Shown here: positions 1 through 7,704 of the stretch, one piece after another | Layout: the number at the start of each line of letters is the position of its first letter | Position numbering within the stretch: position 1 is the stretch's first letter | Assembly (NCBI GenBank): GCA_964462685.1 | Contig: CAYWYR010000029.1 | Coordinates: 1 to 16,571 of the forward strand | Origin: CAYWYR01 sp964462685 | GTDB lineage: Bacteria; Bacteroidota; Ignavibacteria; Kapaibacteriales; UBA2268 | Length of the DNA stretch: 16,571 bases | Direction of reading: 5' to 3' | Made by a program: the position numbers and the translations under genes | Notes under the pieces: generated by a model | Databases searched by the model: none | Told to the model about the DNA's origin: nothing | Seen by the model: the letters and a program-made list of their open reading frames with translations, nothing else

Positions 1-90
1 ATCAAAATCCATTGACCATATTATTGTACATCCAACTGAAAACAATACCAGACCAATAAGAACAGCTATATATATTTTTTTAAAGACCAT
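1..90 (-). CDS. Putative lipoprotein, N-terminal fragment (runs off left edge)
   Basis: The reverse strand opens with ATG at 90 and stays open for 30 codons to the window edge. The peptide begins MVFKKIYIAVLIGLVLFSVG followed by Cys21. It has a basic start (Lys4, Lys5), a hydrophobic core and a cysteine after Val-Gly, which is a signal-peptidase-II signal. The lipobox is relaxed: Ser rather than Leu sits at -3. After the cysteine come Thr-Ile-Ile-Trp and then an acidic stretch, with no recognisable domain. I infer export and lipid attachment at the inner or outer membrane. Function cannot be judged because the body of the protein lies outside the window. No strong Shine-Dalgarno sequence precedes the start. 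The call rests only on the signal peptide and the open frame. Confidence 0.55.
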   Translation of the reverse strand, partial: MVFKKIYIAVLIGLVLFSVGCTIIWSMDFD

Positions 91-409
91 ATCTATCATA
101 GGGGAGATAACTTACATAAATTTGAATATATTAAAGTTATAGCTGACGCAATATCAACTCATAAAATATCAGTTTGGGGTTGAGGATGAGGATAATGTAT
201 TTACGATCTGTTCTTTATTAGTGTGTTCTACAATAACAATGTCACAAAGCGTTGACCCTCCACAACACCAGTTCTACTGTGGCAAATCTAACCAGACTTA
301 CCACCCCGTCCAAAACTAATAATCTACCCATAATAACCGCGTATTCCAACAATCTGGCATATTTTTTCGTCTTAAATAGTAGAGTTTTACACTATTGACA
401 TGTGGATTG
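91..409. other. Intergenic region between divergent genes
   Basis: About 320 AT-rich bases separate the minus-strand lipoprotein start from the plus-strand LolA-like gene, so the region must hold divergent promoters. I see no RNA gene, terminator hairpin or repeat in it. The only open frames are short and show no coding character. A TTGACA hexamer lies at its right end (395-400). Confidence 0.5.
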
Positions 410-425
410 ATGAAAGAAGTATATA
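395..425 (+). promoter_or_regulatory. Possible promoter, TTGACA with TATATA
   Basis: TTGACA at 395-400 is followed after 19 bases by TATATA at 420-425. The spacing is longer than the usual 17 for sigma-70. If this is a real promoter, the ATG at 410 could not be the start of the downstream gene, and the ATG at 476, with AGGGG 7 bases upstream, would be. The call is weak because only hexamer matches support it. Confidence 0.2.
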
Positions 426-1180
426 AAGAGCAAAATACAGTCTCGGGTTTGTGGAAGGATAGCAGGGGCATCACTATGCTTTTGGCTATATTGGTTATTC
501 TGTTTGCATCTATAGCCGCGGCAAATGCTGACGAGCAGGGTGACGCTATCATTAATAAAGTAAGGGGTAATTTTGATAAGCTGAAAACCCTTCAGTGTGA
601 TATCAAAGCGTCTGTGGATATATCTTACGTTGATATGCCACCTAAATCCGGTAAAATGTACTACAAATCCCCGGGGAAGACATACATAGATATTGGTGGT
701 TTTTCTATGCTACCTAAAGTAGGCCAGGGCCTGATTATCGATGAAATCCTCAACAGCGGCGCCATAACCACGATATATATCGGCAATCAGATGTATGAAG
801 GAAAAAACTACGAGCTGGTAAAAGTGCTGCCTATCGACGGAAATTCTGATCTGCTTCTGTCATCTTTATATATTGATAAAAAAACCAATTCCGTGGAAAG
901 GGCTGAACTGACAACCAAGAACGGTACGTTCAACATCGACATTAAAAATATCAAAGTAGATGGAATCTACTTACCAGAGGTAATGGATGTCTTTTTCAAA
1001 GTTTCAGAATTCAAATTACCCAAATCAATGACGGGTGATGTTAACCGCTCCAGCGATGATGAAAAGGAAAAAAAGAAAAGCAAAACACCGGGTCAGGGTT
1101 CTGCTTCTCTTATTTACTCGAACTTTAAAGTCAATAAGCCGATAAGTGATGCCGTATTTGATAGAGCTAATATGAGATGA
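410..1180 (+). CDS. Periplasmic LolA/RseB-fold lipoprotein-sorting-like protein
   Basis: The product of about 256 residues has a hydrophobic leader (LLAILVILFASIAAANA) ending in an Ala-x-Ala signal-peptidase-I site, so it should be periplasmic. The mature part resembles the LolA/RseB family (COG2834-like). It has an amphipathic first helix (INKVRGNFDKLKTLQ), then a beta-rich half-barrel with the typical 'GKMYYKSPGKTYIDIGG' strand pair. LolA-fold proteins carry lipoproteins or other lipids across the periplasm, but the true cargo here is unknown. A lysine/glutamate-rich loop (DDEKEKKKSK) sits near residue 220 and is not typical. Start choice: ATG 410 gives a longer, charged leader. ATG 476 gives 234 residues, has AGGGG upstream and would suit the candidate promoter at 395-425. 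The gene converges on the aldehyde dehydrogenase gene with only 20 bases between stops and no hairpin there. Confidence 0.65.
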   Translation: MKEVYKEQNTVSGLWKDSRGITMLLAILVILFASIAAANADEQGDAIINKVRGNFDKLKTLQCDIKASVDISYVDMPPKSGKMYYKSPGKTYIDIGGFSMLPKVGQGLIIDEILNSGAITTIYIGNQMYEGKNYELVKVLPIDGNSDLLLSSLYIDKKTNSVERAELTTKNGTFNIDIKNIKVDGIYLPEVMDVFFKVSEFKLPKSMTGDVNRSSDDEKEKKKSKTPGQGSASLIYSNFKVNKPISDAVFDRANMR

Positions 1181-1200
1181 TGTTTATATCAACATCGATT

Positions 1201-2652
1201 TTAGTACTTTATACATACGTTTTTCGGCTCTGTGAAGAATCTCATAGCTTCCCAGCCGCCTTCCCTACCCATACCTGAATCCTTAGCACCGCCAAAAGGC
1301 GTTCTTAGATCACGCAGTAGCCAACAGTTGATCCATACTATGCCTGCCTGAATCTGCTCGGCTACCTGATGTGCCCTGTTCAGATCGCTAGTCCATACCG
1401 TACTTGAAAGGCCGTATCTAGTGGAGTTCGCTATTTCTATGGCCTCTTCCTCAGTATCGAAAGGTATAAGCGTAACCAGTGGGCCGAATACCTCTTCTTG
1501 GTTAATCTTGGCTGTGTGTGGCAGACCCTCTATGATAGTCGGCTCGATAAAGTAACCGTTTTCGCACCTACCTTCTATTTTTGCTCTCTTTCCGCCAGTG
1601 AGAACCTTACCACCTGCTCCTATGGCATCTGATATATGCGTCAGTATTTTACGCATGTGATCCTGGCTTACTATCGCTCCCAGTTTTGAACCGTCTTCCA
1701 AAGGGTCGCCTATTCGCATTTTCTTAGCGAGCTCAACAAAATCTTTTTTGAACTTATCATATATACTACTCTGTACTAAGATTCTTGATCCGCAGAGGCA
1801 AATCTGTCCTTGATTGGCAAAAGAGGAATTAATGGTAGTTCGCAGCATCAGTTCATAATCACAGTCTTCAAATATGATATTCGGGTTTTTGCCCCCAAGC
1901 TCAAGTGACATTTTCTTGAACTGACCAGCAGTATCAGCAGCTATCTTAGCTCCGGTATCTGTACCGCCTGTAAAGGATATCGCTTTCACATCCGGGTGGT
2001 TTACAATAGCTGAACCAGCTTTATGGCCATGCCCATGAACAATATTCAAAACTCCTTTAGGTAAACCCGCTTCCTCGCATATTTTTGAAAGCAGATATGC
2101 CGACATTGGCGTTACTTCGCTCGGTTTGGCTACCACGCAGTTACCAGTTGCAAGTGCGGGTGCTATCTTCCAAGAGAAAAGATATAGGGGTAGATTCCAA
2201 GGGCTAATACATCCCACCACGCCTATCGGCTGGCGAAGTGTATAGTTTATCGCACCTTGGGAGGGCATGTGGTGGCTTTCGCTGGCAAAATGAAGGGCCG
2301 CCGTGGCATAGAAAGAAAAATTTCTTGAAGCACGAGGAATATCAACAACTGTGGCCAGCTTTAGGGGTTTACCGTTATCAACAGACTCGGTACGGGCTAA
2401 CATATCCAGATTCTCATCTATCAGGGCTGCAATACGCCCCAGAATGCCATGCCTCTGTTCAGGTGCGGTTCGGCTCCATTCAGGGAATGCGGCTTTTGCT
2501 GCTGCTACCGCTTCGGCAACGTCTTTTTCATCGGAATCGGGAATGTCGGAATAAATATCTCCGGTTGAGGGGTCATAATTATCTAAATATGTTTCACCGA
2601 TAGGGTTAACAAATTCACCGTTAATATAATTTTGGATAACTAGCCTATCCAT
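1201..2652 (-). CDS. ALDH8-type NAD-dependent 2-amino/2-hydroxymuconic semialdehyde dehydrogenase
   Basis: This full-length aldehyde dehydrogenase has 483 residues. Oxyanion-hole Asn153 lies in PWNLP, and cofactor-binding Lys176 lies in KPSE. The Rossmann turn FTGGTDTG is at 227-234, general base Glu251 is in LELGGKNP, and nucleophile Cys285 is in GQICLCGSR. The C-terminal stretch at 442-466 (NCWLLRDLRTPFGG followed by AKDSGMGREGG) is the pattern I associate with 2-hydroxymuconic and 2-aminomuconic semialdehyde dehydrogenases. Those enzymes oxidise the ring-cleavage semialdehyde in catechol meta-cleavage and tryptophan/kynurenine breakdown, in the cytoplasm with NAD+. The gene follows the SDR gene by 36 bases on the same strand, so the two are probably one transcript. 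In FCB bacteria such a pair often belongs to the kynurenine route, which favours the 2-aminomuconate substrate. No dioxygenase, decarboxylase or RidA-type deaminase gene is in this window. Family certain, substrate likely. Confidence 0.9.
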   Translation of the reverse strand: MDRLVIQNYINGEFVNPIGETYLDNYDPSTGDIYSDIPDSDEKDVAEAVAAAKAAFPEWSRTAPEQRHGILGRIAALIDENLDMLARTESVDNGKPLKLATVVDIPRASRNFSFYATAALHFASESHHMPSQGAINYTLRQPIGVVGCISPWNLPLYLFSWKIAPALATGNCVVAKPSEVTPMSAYLLSKICEEAGLPKGVLNIVHGHGHKAGSAIVNHPDVKAISFTGGTDTGAKIAADTAGQFKKMSLELGGKNPNIIFEDCDYELMLRTTINSSFANQGQICLCGSRILVQSSIYDKFKKDFVELAKKMRIGDPLEDGSKLGAIVSQDHMRKILTHISDAIGAGGKVLTGGKRAKIEGRCENGYFIEPTIIEGLPHTAKINQEEVFGPLVTLIPFDTEEEAIEIANSTRYGLSSTVWTSDLNRAHQVAEQIQAGIVWINCWLLRDLRTPFGGAKDSGMGREGGWEAMRFFTEPKNVCIKY

Positions 2653-2688
2653 AAAAGTATCCTGATATTGTATTTTCTATAAAATGAA

Positions 2689-3462
2689 TCAAAGAGACTG
2701 CAATCTACCGCCATCAACTGGCACGTTAATCCCATTTAAGTAAGCTGCGGATTCCGAAGCGAGGAAAGCAATAACACCTGCTGTCTCCTCGGGTGACGCA
2801 AACCTGCCAAGCGGAATAGACTGTTGCATAGTCTCTATGATTTCTTGCTGACTTTTGGAGGCTTTATCGGCCTTTCCGGTAATGAGCGAATCCAGTCTTC
2901 CAGTTGACGTAAAACCCGGTAATACGTTGTTAACAGTGATACCATGTTCTCCTAACTCGATAGAAAGTGTCTTTGCCCAGTTTGCCATAGCGCCGCGAAC
3001 TGTATTAGATACACCCAAGCCAGGGATAGGAGCTTTAACAGATGTGGAAATAATATTGATAATCCTACCGTAACCTGAATCTATCATACCTTGCAGGAGA
3101 TTCTGCATTATAATGTGAGCTGAAACGATGTGTCCAGTAAAACCATTGATAAGTTCTTCCGGTGTGGCATCGTATAGCTTACCAGCTTTGGGTCCTGCAT
3201 TGTTATTGATAATAACAGAGTAGTTTCTCTCTGTTGATATATCTTTGGCCATACCGCTTACAGCATCCGGATCGTTCAGATTCAAAGCTTTAAAGTTATG
3301 ATTAAGATTGCTAATGCTCTTTAATTCATTTATAAGAGTTTTGAGTTTATCTTCTGAACGGGAAACAATGGTAATACAGAATCCATTTTCAGCAAGTTTG
3401 ATAGCTGTTGCTCTGCCAATACCTTCCGAGGCTCCACATACCAGTGCATTGTAGTTTTTCAT
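2689..3462 (-). CDS. SDR-family oxidoreductase lacking the canonical catalytic Tyr/Lys
   Basis: The 257-residue product has the classical short-chain dehydrogenase layout. The glycine motif GASEGIG is at 10-16, NNAG at 87-90, a Ser at 139, and the C-terminal end VPVDGG at 247-252. The catalytic pair is altered. Thirteen residues after Ser139, where the active-site Tyr belongs, there is Ser152, and four residues later Arg156 replaces Lys (GVSNTVRGAM). A group of FabG-like SDRs with an imperfect tetrad is known, so this is probably a real subfamily trait and not decay. The rest of the chain is well kept. Position as first gene of a two-gene operon with the ALDH8-type dehydrogenase suggests a role in the same catabolic route, perhaps on 2-aminomuconate or a related intermediate. 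The reaction is unknown, and whether it still does redox chemistry is open. Confidence 0.85.
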   Translation of the reverse strand: MKNYNALVCGASEGIGRATAIKLAENGFCITIVSRSEDKLKTLINELKSISNLNHNFKALNLNDPDAVSGMAKDISTERNYSVIINNNAGPKAGKLYDATPEELINGFTGHIVSAHIIMQNLLQGMIDSGYGRIINIISTSVKAPIPGLGVSNTVRGAMANWAKTLSIELGEHGITVNNVLPGFTSTGRLDSLITGKADKASKSQQEIIETMQQSIPLGRFASPEETAGVIAFLASESAAYLNGINVPVDGGRLQSL

Positions 3463-4062
3463 AGAAAAGGATATTATTTATTTGTAGCTTTTGATTATCA
3501 AATATAGTTAGTTAAGCATAAACAGAGAGAACATGATTTAATAATGAGTAGGATCACGTTCTAAATTCTAAGACTTAAATCCCTTATTAAAATCATAACT
3601 TAAAAGCAAAGATGATATCCCACAGATATCAACAAAAGCAATCTAAGTTTTCGGTAGATATGGTAGAATAAGTGGAAAGGAAATGTAGATTATACATACT
3701 TTTTCCCGTGCATAAGATATGTAAAGATTTACTTGACAGTACTAATCCACAATGTTGTTGATATGGCTGTATTTTCCAATCTATTATCCATAGTTGATAG
3801 TGTATGGGGATAACCCCGGGAGGCGTTTGTGGCAGTAATAAAATCAGCTGGATAACTATACTTATCAACTAATCCACACCCCATAGTAAACACTATTAAT
3901 AAAGAAAGTATAGAACATATATATTATAAGAGAGTGAGGAAGAATAAGCTAACAGAGAACAATCAGTTTGGAAATTAAATTACTATATGTATGAACATCT
4001 GATATGATAATATAAGTTTGTATCCTACCGCTTTAAGAAAAAACAAAACAATACACTGACAG
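3463..4062. other. 600-base noncoding gap between divergent genes
   Basis: The region lies between the minus-strand SDR gene and the plus-strand SulP gene. No open frame in it looks coding; the longest, on the minus strand at 3629-3868, shows no family resemblance. The centre (3743-3878) holds several DnaA-box-like 9-mers and an exact 11-base repeat. Bases 3890-3935 and 3970-4020 are strongly AT-rich. GATATC-CCACA-GATATC lies at 3614-3630. Promoters for both flanking genes should also be here, but I cannot place them with confidence. Confidence 0.5.
3743..3878. other. Cluster of DnaA-box-like 9-mers (possible replication-origin element)
   Basis: Against the consensus TTATCCACA there are five near matches in 136 bases. 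TAATCCACA occurs at 3743-3751 and again at 3870-3878, inside the exact 11-base direct repeat ACTAATCCACA. TTATCCATA is at 3784-3792. On the reverse strand there are TTATCCCCA (3805-3813) and TTATCCAGC (3847-3855). Four are one mismatch away and the last is two. AT-rich DNA that could unwind follows to the right. Arguments against: no box is perfect, dnaA, dnaN and other origin-linked genes are absent, and similar 9-mers occur singly elsewhere, for example TTATCCATA on the minus strand near 15898. It could instead be a regulator-binding region. Confidence 0.25.
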
Positions 4063-5664
4063 TTGGAAAAACCCTTAATATCAAATAGCTGGCATAAAGA
4101 TATACCAGCGGGCGTTGTTGTATTCCTTGTGGCTCTGCCGCTATGTATAGGAATAGCAATGGCCTCTGGTGCGCCGCCCATCGCAGGGCTTATAAGCGGT
4201 GTGATAGGCGGATTGATAGTTGGTATACTAAGCGGATCAGAAATAGCTGTATCAGGCCCGGCCGCGGGGCTTATCCTTATACTTGGCGATGCTACCGATA
4301 CAATGGGATCATTCGAGATGCTATTGCCCGCGATACTGCTATCGGGTGTGATACAACTAGCCATAGGTTATCTTAAGGGCGGTATATTCGGCGAGTATTT
4401 TCCATCGGCTGTGATTAAAGGGATGCTAGCGGCAATTGGCATTACCCTCGTTATAAACCAGATACCTCATGCCGTAGGGTATGACAGTATATCTTATATA
4501 GAAGACAGCTTGATTGCCAGAAGCCATACAAACATCTTTATTGATCTAGTAGCTGCATTTAACTACATATCCTATGGTGCCGTAATTATATTCAGTGTTG
4601 CGATGCTGGTATTGCTACTATGGGAGATACAAAATATAAAGAACTCACTTATAGGCAGAGTGTTGCCTGGCGAGTTAGTTGCCGTGGCTCTTGGAATAAT
4701 TATCAACCAGATATTTATATCAAATGGTTCCGCTCTTGCATTAGATGGTGACCATCTAGTGATACTGCCTAATATATTTGGAGTATCAACAGATTTTTCA
4801 AGCCTTATGACCTTCCCGGATATGTCAGCGTTCAAAATGTATGATACATATCTGATAGCTTTTTTGATAGCGGGAGTTGCAAGTCTGGAAACCCTGCTTT
4901 CCGTTGATGCATCAGATAAGTTGGATCCTTATAAAAGATATACCGATAAGAACCGAGAGTTAAAAGCTCAGGGTGTCGGTAATATGCTTTGCGGATTAGT
5001 CGGGGGGATCCCGATGACAGCAGTAATAGTAAGATCATCGGCGAATCTCAACGCTGGCGGGAGAACGAGATTATCTACTATAGTACACGGTTTTTTACTG
5101 GTTGCAAGTGTACTGCTAATCCCATCTGCCCTAAATATGATACCACTTGCATGTTTGGCCGCCATCCTTATCAAAATCGGCTATAAGTTAGCAAGGGTAG
5201 GTCTCTTCAGGGAGATGTATAGAGCCGGTAAACCGAGATTTATAAATTTTATGATTACGATAGTAGCTATTCTACTAACCGATTTGCTTATAGGTATAAT
5301 AATAGGGGTAATAGTGGCTATATTCTTGATACTTAAAGAAAACTACAGATCAGACTACAAGATCAAAAGAAGACTGGTAAGCGATGGGGTATCAGAGCGG
5401 GAAGAGATCGAGATCTGTCTATCAGAAAATCTTACCATACTAAACAAAGCAAGCCTACATAAAATGTTCTCTGAGTTACCAGAAGGTTCAATGGTTATAC
5501 TGAACGGGGAATCAACCAGAAGTATAGATTATGATACGAGCCAGTTGATTAAAGATTTTTCCGAGACCGCAGCTATCAGGGGAATTGATCTATATGTTAT
5601 AGGTTTAGATAGTCTGGATATTCAGGCAGAACAAAGAAAACTAAAACCAGTTGATCAAACTTAA
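4063..5664 (+). CDS. SulP-family anion transporter with C-terminal STAS domain
   Basis: The 533-residue inner-membrane protein moves an inorganic anion such as sulfate or bicarbonate. About 12-14 hydrophobic segments fill residues 14-425. The SulP entry motif (DIPAGVVVFLVALPLCIGIA) is at 13-32. The family core follows: Glu276 in SLETLLS, then NREL-x-AQG at 297-304, and GGIPMTAVIVRSSANLNAGG at 314-333. Residues 445-515 form a short STAS-like domain, with the usual beta-alpha pattern but weak motif. The start is TTG at 4063: an in-frame TGA at 4057 lies just upstream, and the next Met (33) would remove the first helix. No carbonic anhydrase gene, the common partner of bicarbonate-moving SulPs, is adjacent, so the substrate stays open. 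Its TAA stop overlaps the stop of the convergent gene through the shared TTAA at 5661-5664. Confidence 0.92.
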   Translation: MEKPLISNSWHKDIPAGVVVFLVALPLCIGIAMASGAPPIAGLISGVIGGLIVGILSGSEIAVSGPAAGLILILGDATDTMGSFEMLLPAILLSGVIQLAIGYLKGGIFGEYFPSAVIKGMLAAIGITLVINQIPHAVGYDSISYIEDSLIARSHTNIFIDLVAAFNYISYGAVIIFSVAMLVLLLWEIQNIKNSLIGRVLPGELVAVALGIIINQIFISNGSALALDGDHLVILPNIFGVSTDFSSLMTFPDMSAFKMYDTYLIAFLIAGVASLETLLSVDASDKLDPYKRYTDKNRELKAQGVGNMLCGLVGGIPMTAVIVRSSANLNAGGRTRLSTIVHGFLLVASVLLIPSALNMIPLACLAAILIKIGYKLARVGLFREMYRAGKPRFINFMITIVAILLTDLLIGIIIGVIVAIFLILKENYRSDYKIKRRLVSDGVSEREEIEICLSENLTILNKASLHKMFSELPEGSMVILNGESTRSIDYDTSQLIKDFSETAAIRGIDLYVIGLDSLDIQAEQRKLKPVDQT

Positions 5665-6296
5665 TCAGGCGTATAGGCGATAGCTACCCCTAATCCGAGC
5701 CCGTTATCTATGTTTCCATCAGGTGATCTATCAACTAAGTATCCAAACCCAGAACCGGTGCTATATTGATACTGATAGCCCAGCGATCCTTGGATAACAA
5801 GCCCGTTATCGAATATCATTTCATAACCCAAGCCTATGGAATGGTTTCTGGAAATAGTTTCTTTAGATTCGTAAGACCTTATCGGTATATCATTTTCCAC
5901 CCTCAGATCAAAAGATTCGATCTGGCTGAAATCCCAAAAAGAAAAGGCATAAAAAGCATACAGCTTTCTTTTGTCCGAGCGGTCGATAGAAAACTGAAGT
6001 TCTGCACCGGGTATAATATAAAGATCAGTAAGATCATCATAAAACTGGCGATCTATATCGGATGAGCCAGGGGGTTCATAATCCTCAAAGTATCCGCCTA
6101 TTACACCTTTTATTGATATTAGCCTGTTAATATCAGCCTGCACATGCAACCCAGGCCCAGACATTGTACTCATATTGACACCAACATGAAATCTCGGCAG
6201 TCTGTTTATCCTAGCCTCTGCCTGAGTATTCATACCGATAGCAAAGATCAGAACAATGATTGCTTTTGCGATGGTTGATATCATATTAATCTTCAT
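5661..6296 (-). CDS. Predicted outer-membrane beta-barrel-like protein
   Basis: The 211-residue product has a signal peptide at 1-28 with an Ala-Glu-Ala cleavage site before Arg29. The mature part is made of alternating aromatic/polar strands typical of a small barrel (HVGVNMSTMSGPGLHVQADI, LYAFYAFSFWDFSQI, HSIGLGYEMIF, GLVIQGSLGYQYQYS, GLGLGVAIAY). It lacks the terminal aromatic residue many barrels carry and ends Ala-Tyr-Thr-Pro-Asp. I do not recognise a named family. The gene lies 57 bases downstream of the WG-repeat gene on the same strand, so the two may be co-transcribed. Its stop overlaps the SulP stop head-on. Localisation is an inference from pattern; a substrate or partner cannot be given. 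Confidence 0.65.
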   Translation of the reverse strand: MKINMISTIAKAIIVLIFAIGMNTQAEARINRLPRFHVGVNMSTMSGPGLHVQADINRLISIKGVIGGYFEDYEPPGSSDIDRQFYDDLTDLYIIPGAELQFSIDRSDKRKLYAFYAFSFWDFSQIESFDLRVENDIPIRSYESKETISRNHSIGLGYEMIFDNGLVIQGSLGYQYQYSTGSGFGYLVDRSPDGNIDNGLGLGVAIAYTPD

Positions 6297-6353
6297 ATCA
6301 ATAGAGATGTATCATTTTGAAAAGTATTACATAGCAGGCTTCAGATTTAACTT

Positions 6354-7544
6354 TTATTCTTCTACATCTGGCTCCACACTTTCCTGCTGCATCTCTGGAA
6401 TCACCGGCATAAAACTAACTTCTCTGTTTAAGCGGAGATCCATATACTTATCTGCCATGGGAACGCTTACTACCATATCACCTTTTTTATTGATAAATCC
6501 AGCAGTCATTTCTTCCTTATCGGCAACCCAAGCAAGGCCGTTGATAAAAGGCATTGCTGAGCTAAAATATTTATCAATTGGAAATTCTCCGTCTTTGTCA
6601 ACAAATACATATTTACCGTTTAACGACGCAACTCCGAAACCTTCGGAAAAATCCATAGCATCCTCAAACAAGAAATCCTTGATGTAATCACCTTTCTTGT
6701 TAATCAAGGCATATCGAAGCTTCCCTTTGGAATCCAAACTACCAACCCAAGCCCTACCTTCTTTGAATGGGTTAGCGATATCAAAAGCTGGGCCTATCAC
6801 AAATCCCTGTTCCTCTATAGAAACATATCCCAAAAAACTATCATCCGAAGTAGCGATTAATCCTTCGCTGTATATGCCTGGGCTATCATATATCATGGGT
6901 AGTACGTAAGTACCTGTCGTATCTATAAAGCCTATATTCGGTTTGGAATCCCCTACTGCGGCTATGCCGTCACTGAATTTATAACCTACTATGTTATTCG
7001 GAAGCTCGATTTTAGGATCACCGTTTTTATCTACATACCCTCTCCAGCCTTCCTTGGCTAAAGTATCCATAATATACGCCAGCCCGCTGTTGTAATTTGT
7101 AAAGTCCACATAGTCCATTGGTACAACCTGCTTGCCTTCGGTATTAATGAATCCAGCTCGGTAAGGTAATTCCTCATTATCCTGCACTTTAGCTGTTATA
7201 GCCATACCGTTGGTGAAAGGATCGATTATATCAGCGTCGGTAATGATCCTTACTTGCGCGTCGCTGTCAAAGTAAATACATGTAGGCTTTTGAGTCTGTG
7301 GATTTATAGCCCTAGCAGCGAATAGGCCCTCGGAATAACCGAATAAATAAACCAGTGGCATCGGTGGGAACATCTCCACCCCTCTATGATTGAGGAAATG
7401 CCACATATTGTCTTTCTGATAAGCCAATAGAGGCTTATCCAGCACGGAATCGGGTATGCCCATATTTAGCTGAGAGCTGGCTGATCCGAAGCCTGTCATG
7501 AGTATCAAAAATGAAGTGGTAAAATATAGGAAAAGTCTGTTCAT
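6354..7544 (-). CDS. Secreted WG-repeat protein
   Basis: From ATG 7544 the product is 396 residues. It begins MNRLFLYFTTSFLILMTGFG, a signal peptide probably cut near Ala-Ser-Ser. The frame stays open upstream to 7682, but the extra 46 residues would bury the signal peptide, so I reject them. The mature protein is built from about eight copies of a roughly 40-50 residue unit with a [YF]-x-[EDN]-G turn (YSEG, FTNG, YNSG, FSDG, YSEG, FKEG, FSEG, FING). Each is followed by a strand and then a 'GFI(N/D)xxG' or 'YVDKNG' hairpin. This is the WG/KWG repeat, a beta-rich scaffold of poorly known function found in many FCB proteins. A glutamate-rich tail closes the chain. It probably acts in the periplasm or on the surface, perhaps together with the barrel-like protein downstream. 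Confidence 0.8.
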   Translation of the reverse strand: MNRLFLYFTTSFLILMTGFGSASSQLNMGIPDSVLDKPLLAYQKDNMWHFLNHRGVEMFPPMPLVYLFGYSEGLFAARAINPQTQKPTCIYFDSDAQVRIITDADIIDPFTNGMAITAKVQDNEELPYRAGFINTEGKQVVPMDYVDFTNYNSGLAYIMDTLAKEGWRGYVDKNGDPKIELPNNIVGYKFSDGIAAVGDSKPNIGFIDTTGTYVLPMIYDSPGIYSEGLIATSDDSFLGYVSIEEQGFVIGPAFDIANPFKEGRAWVGSLDSKGKLRYALINKKGDYIKDFLFEDAMDFSEGFGVASLNGKYVFVDKDGEFPIDKYFSSAMPFINGLAWVADKEEMTAGFINKKGDMVVSVPMADKYMDLRLNREVSFMPVIPEMQQESVEPDVEE

Positions 7545-7657
7545 ATCTCGTGTATAATTTGGAAGGTAATCAAGAACATATCTTAATATATCATCATACG
7601 GTACTGAACGGCAAGTGGTTAGATTTAAATATCTTACAACCTGAATATGGAAGTATC

Positions 7658-7688
7658 GTTTAATTAGATTGTACTGACACAATTAAAC
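7658..7688. promoter_or_regulatory. Inverted repeat in the WG-repeat / polX divergent region
   Basis: GTTTAATT at 7658-7665 is mirrored exactly by AATTAAAC at 7681-7688, around a 15-base centre. A second nested symmetry, ATTGT (7668-7672) with ACAAT (7679-7683), overlaps the right arm. The element ends 16 bases before the PolX start codon, where a repressor or an mRNA hairpin could limit expression. No T-run follows, so a terminator is unlikely. Confidence 0.35.
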
Positions 7689-7704
7689 AGATACGGAAAA
7701 CAGA

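Noticed and set aside
2238..2603. Plus-strand open frame inside the aldehyde dehydrogenase gene
   Set aside because: It is antisense to a well-conserved enzyme; its translation has no domain pattern.
3629..3868. 79-codon minus-strand open frame in the large gap
   Set aside because: Composition is atypical, with no ribosome site and no family resemblance, and it overlaps the DnaA-box-like cluster.
3614..3870. Repeated TATCAAC motif in the large gap as a special site
   Set aside because: The same heptamer, on either strand, is scattered through coding DNA across the whole window, so it is background.
4143..4376. Alternate-frame open reading frame inside the SulP gene
   Set aside because: Shadow of the SulP frame, which matches family motifs along its whole length.
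7545..7682. N-terminal extension of the WG-repeat gene by 46 codons
   Set aside because: It would place a polar stretch ahead of a clear signal peptide and overlaps the regulatory inverted repeat.
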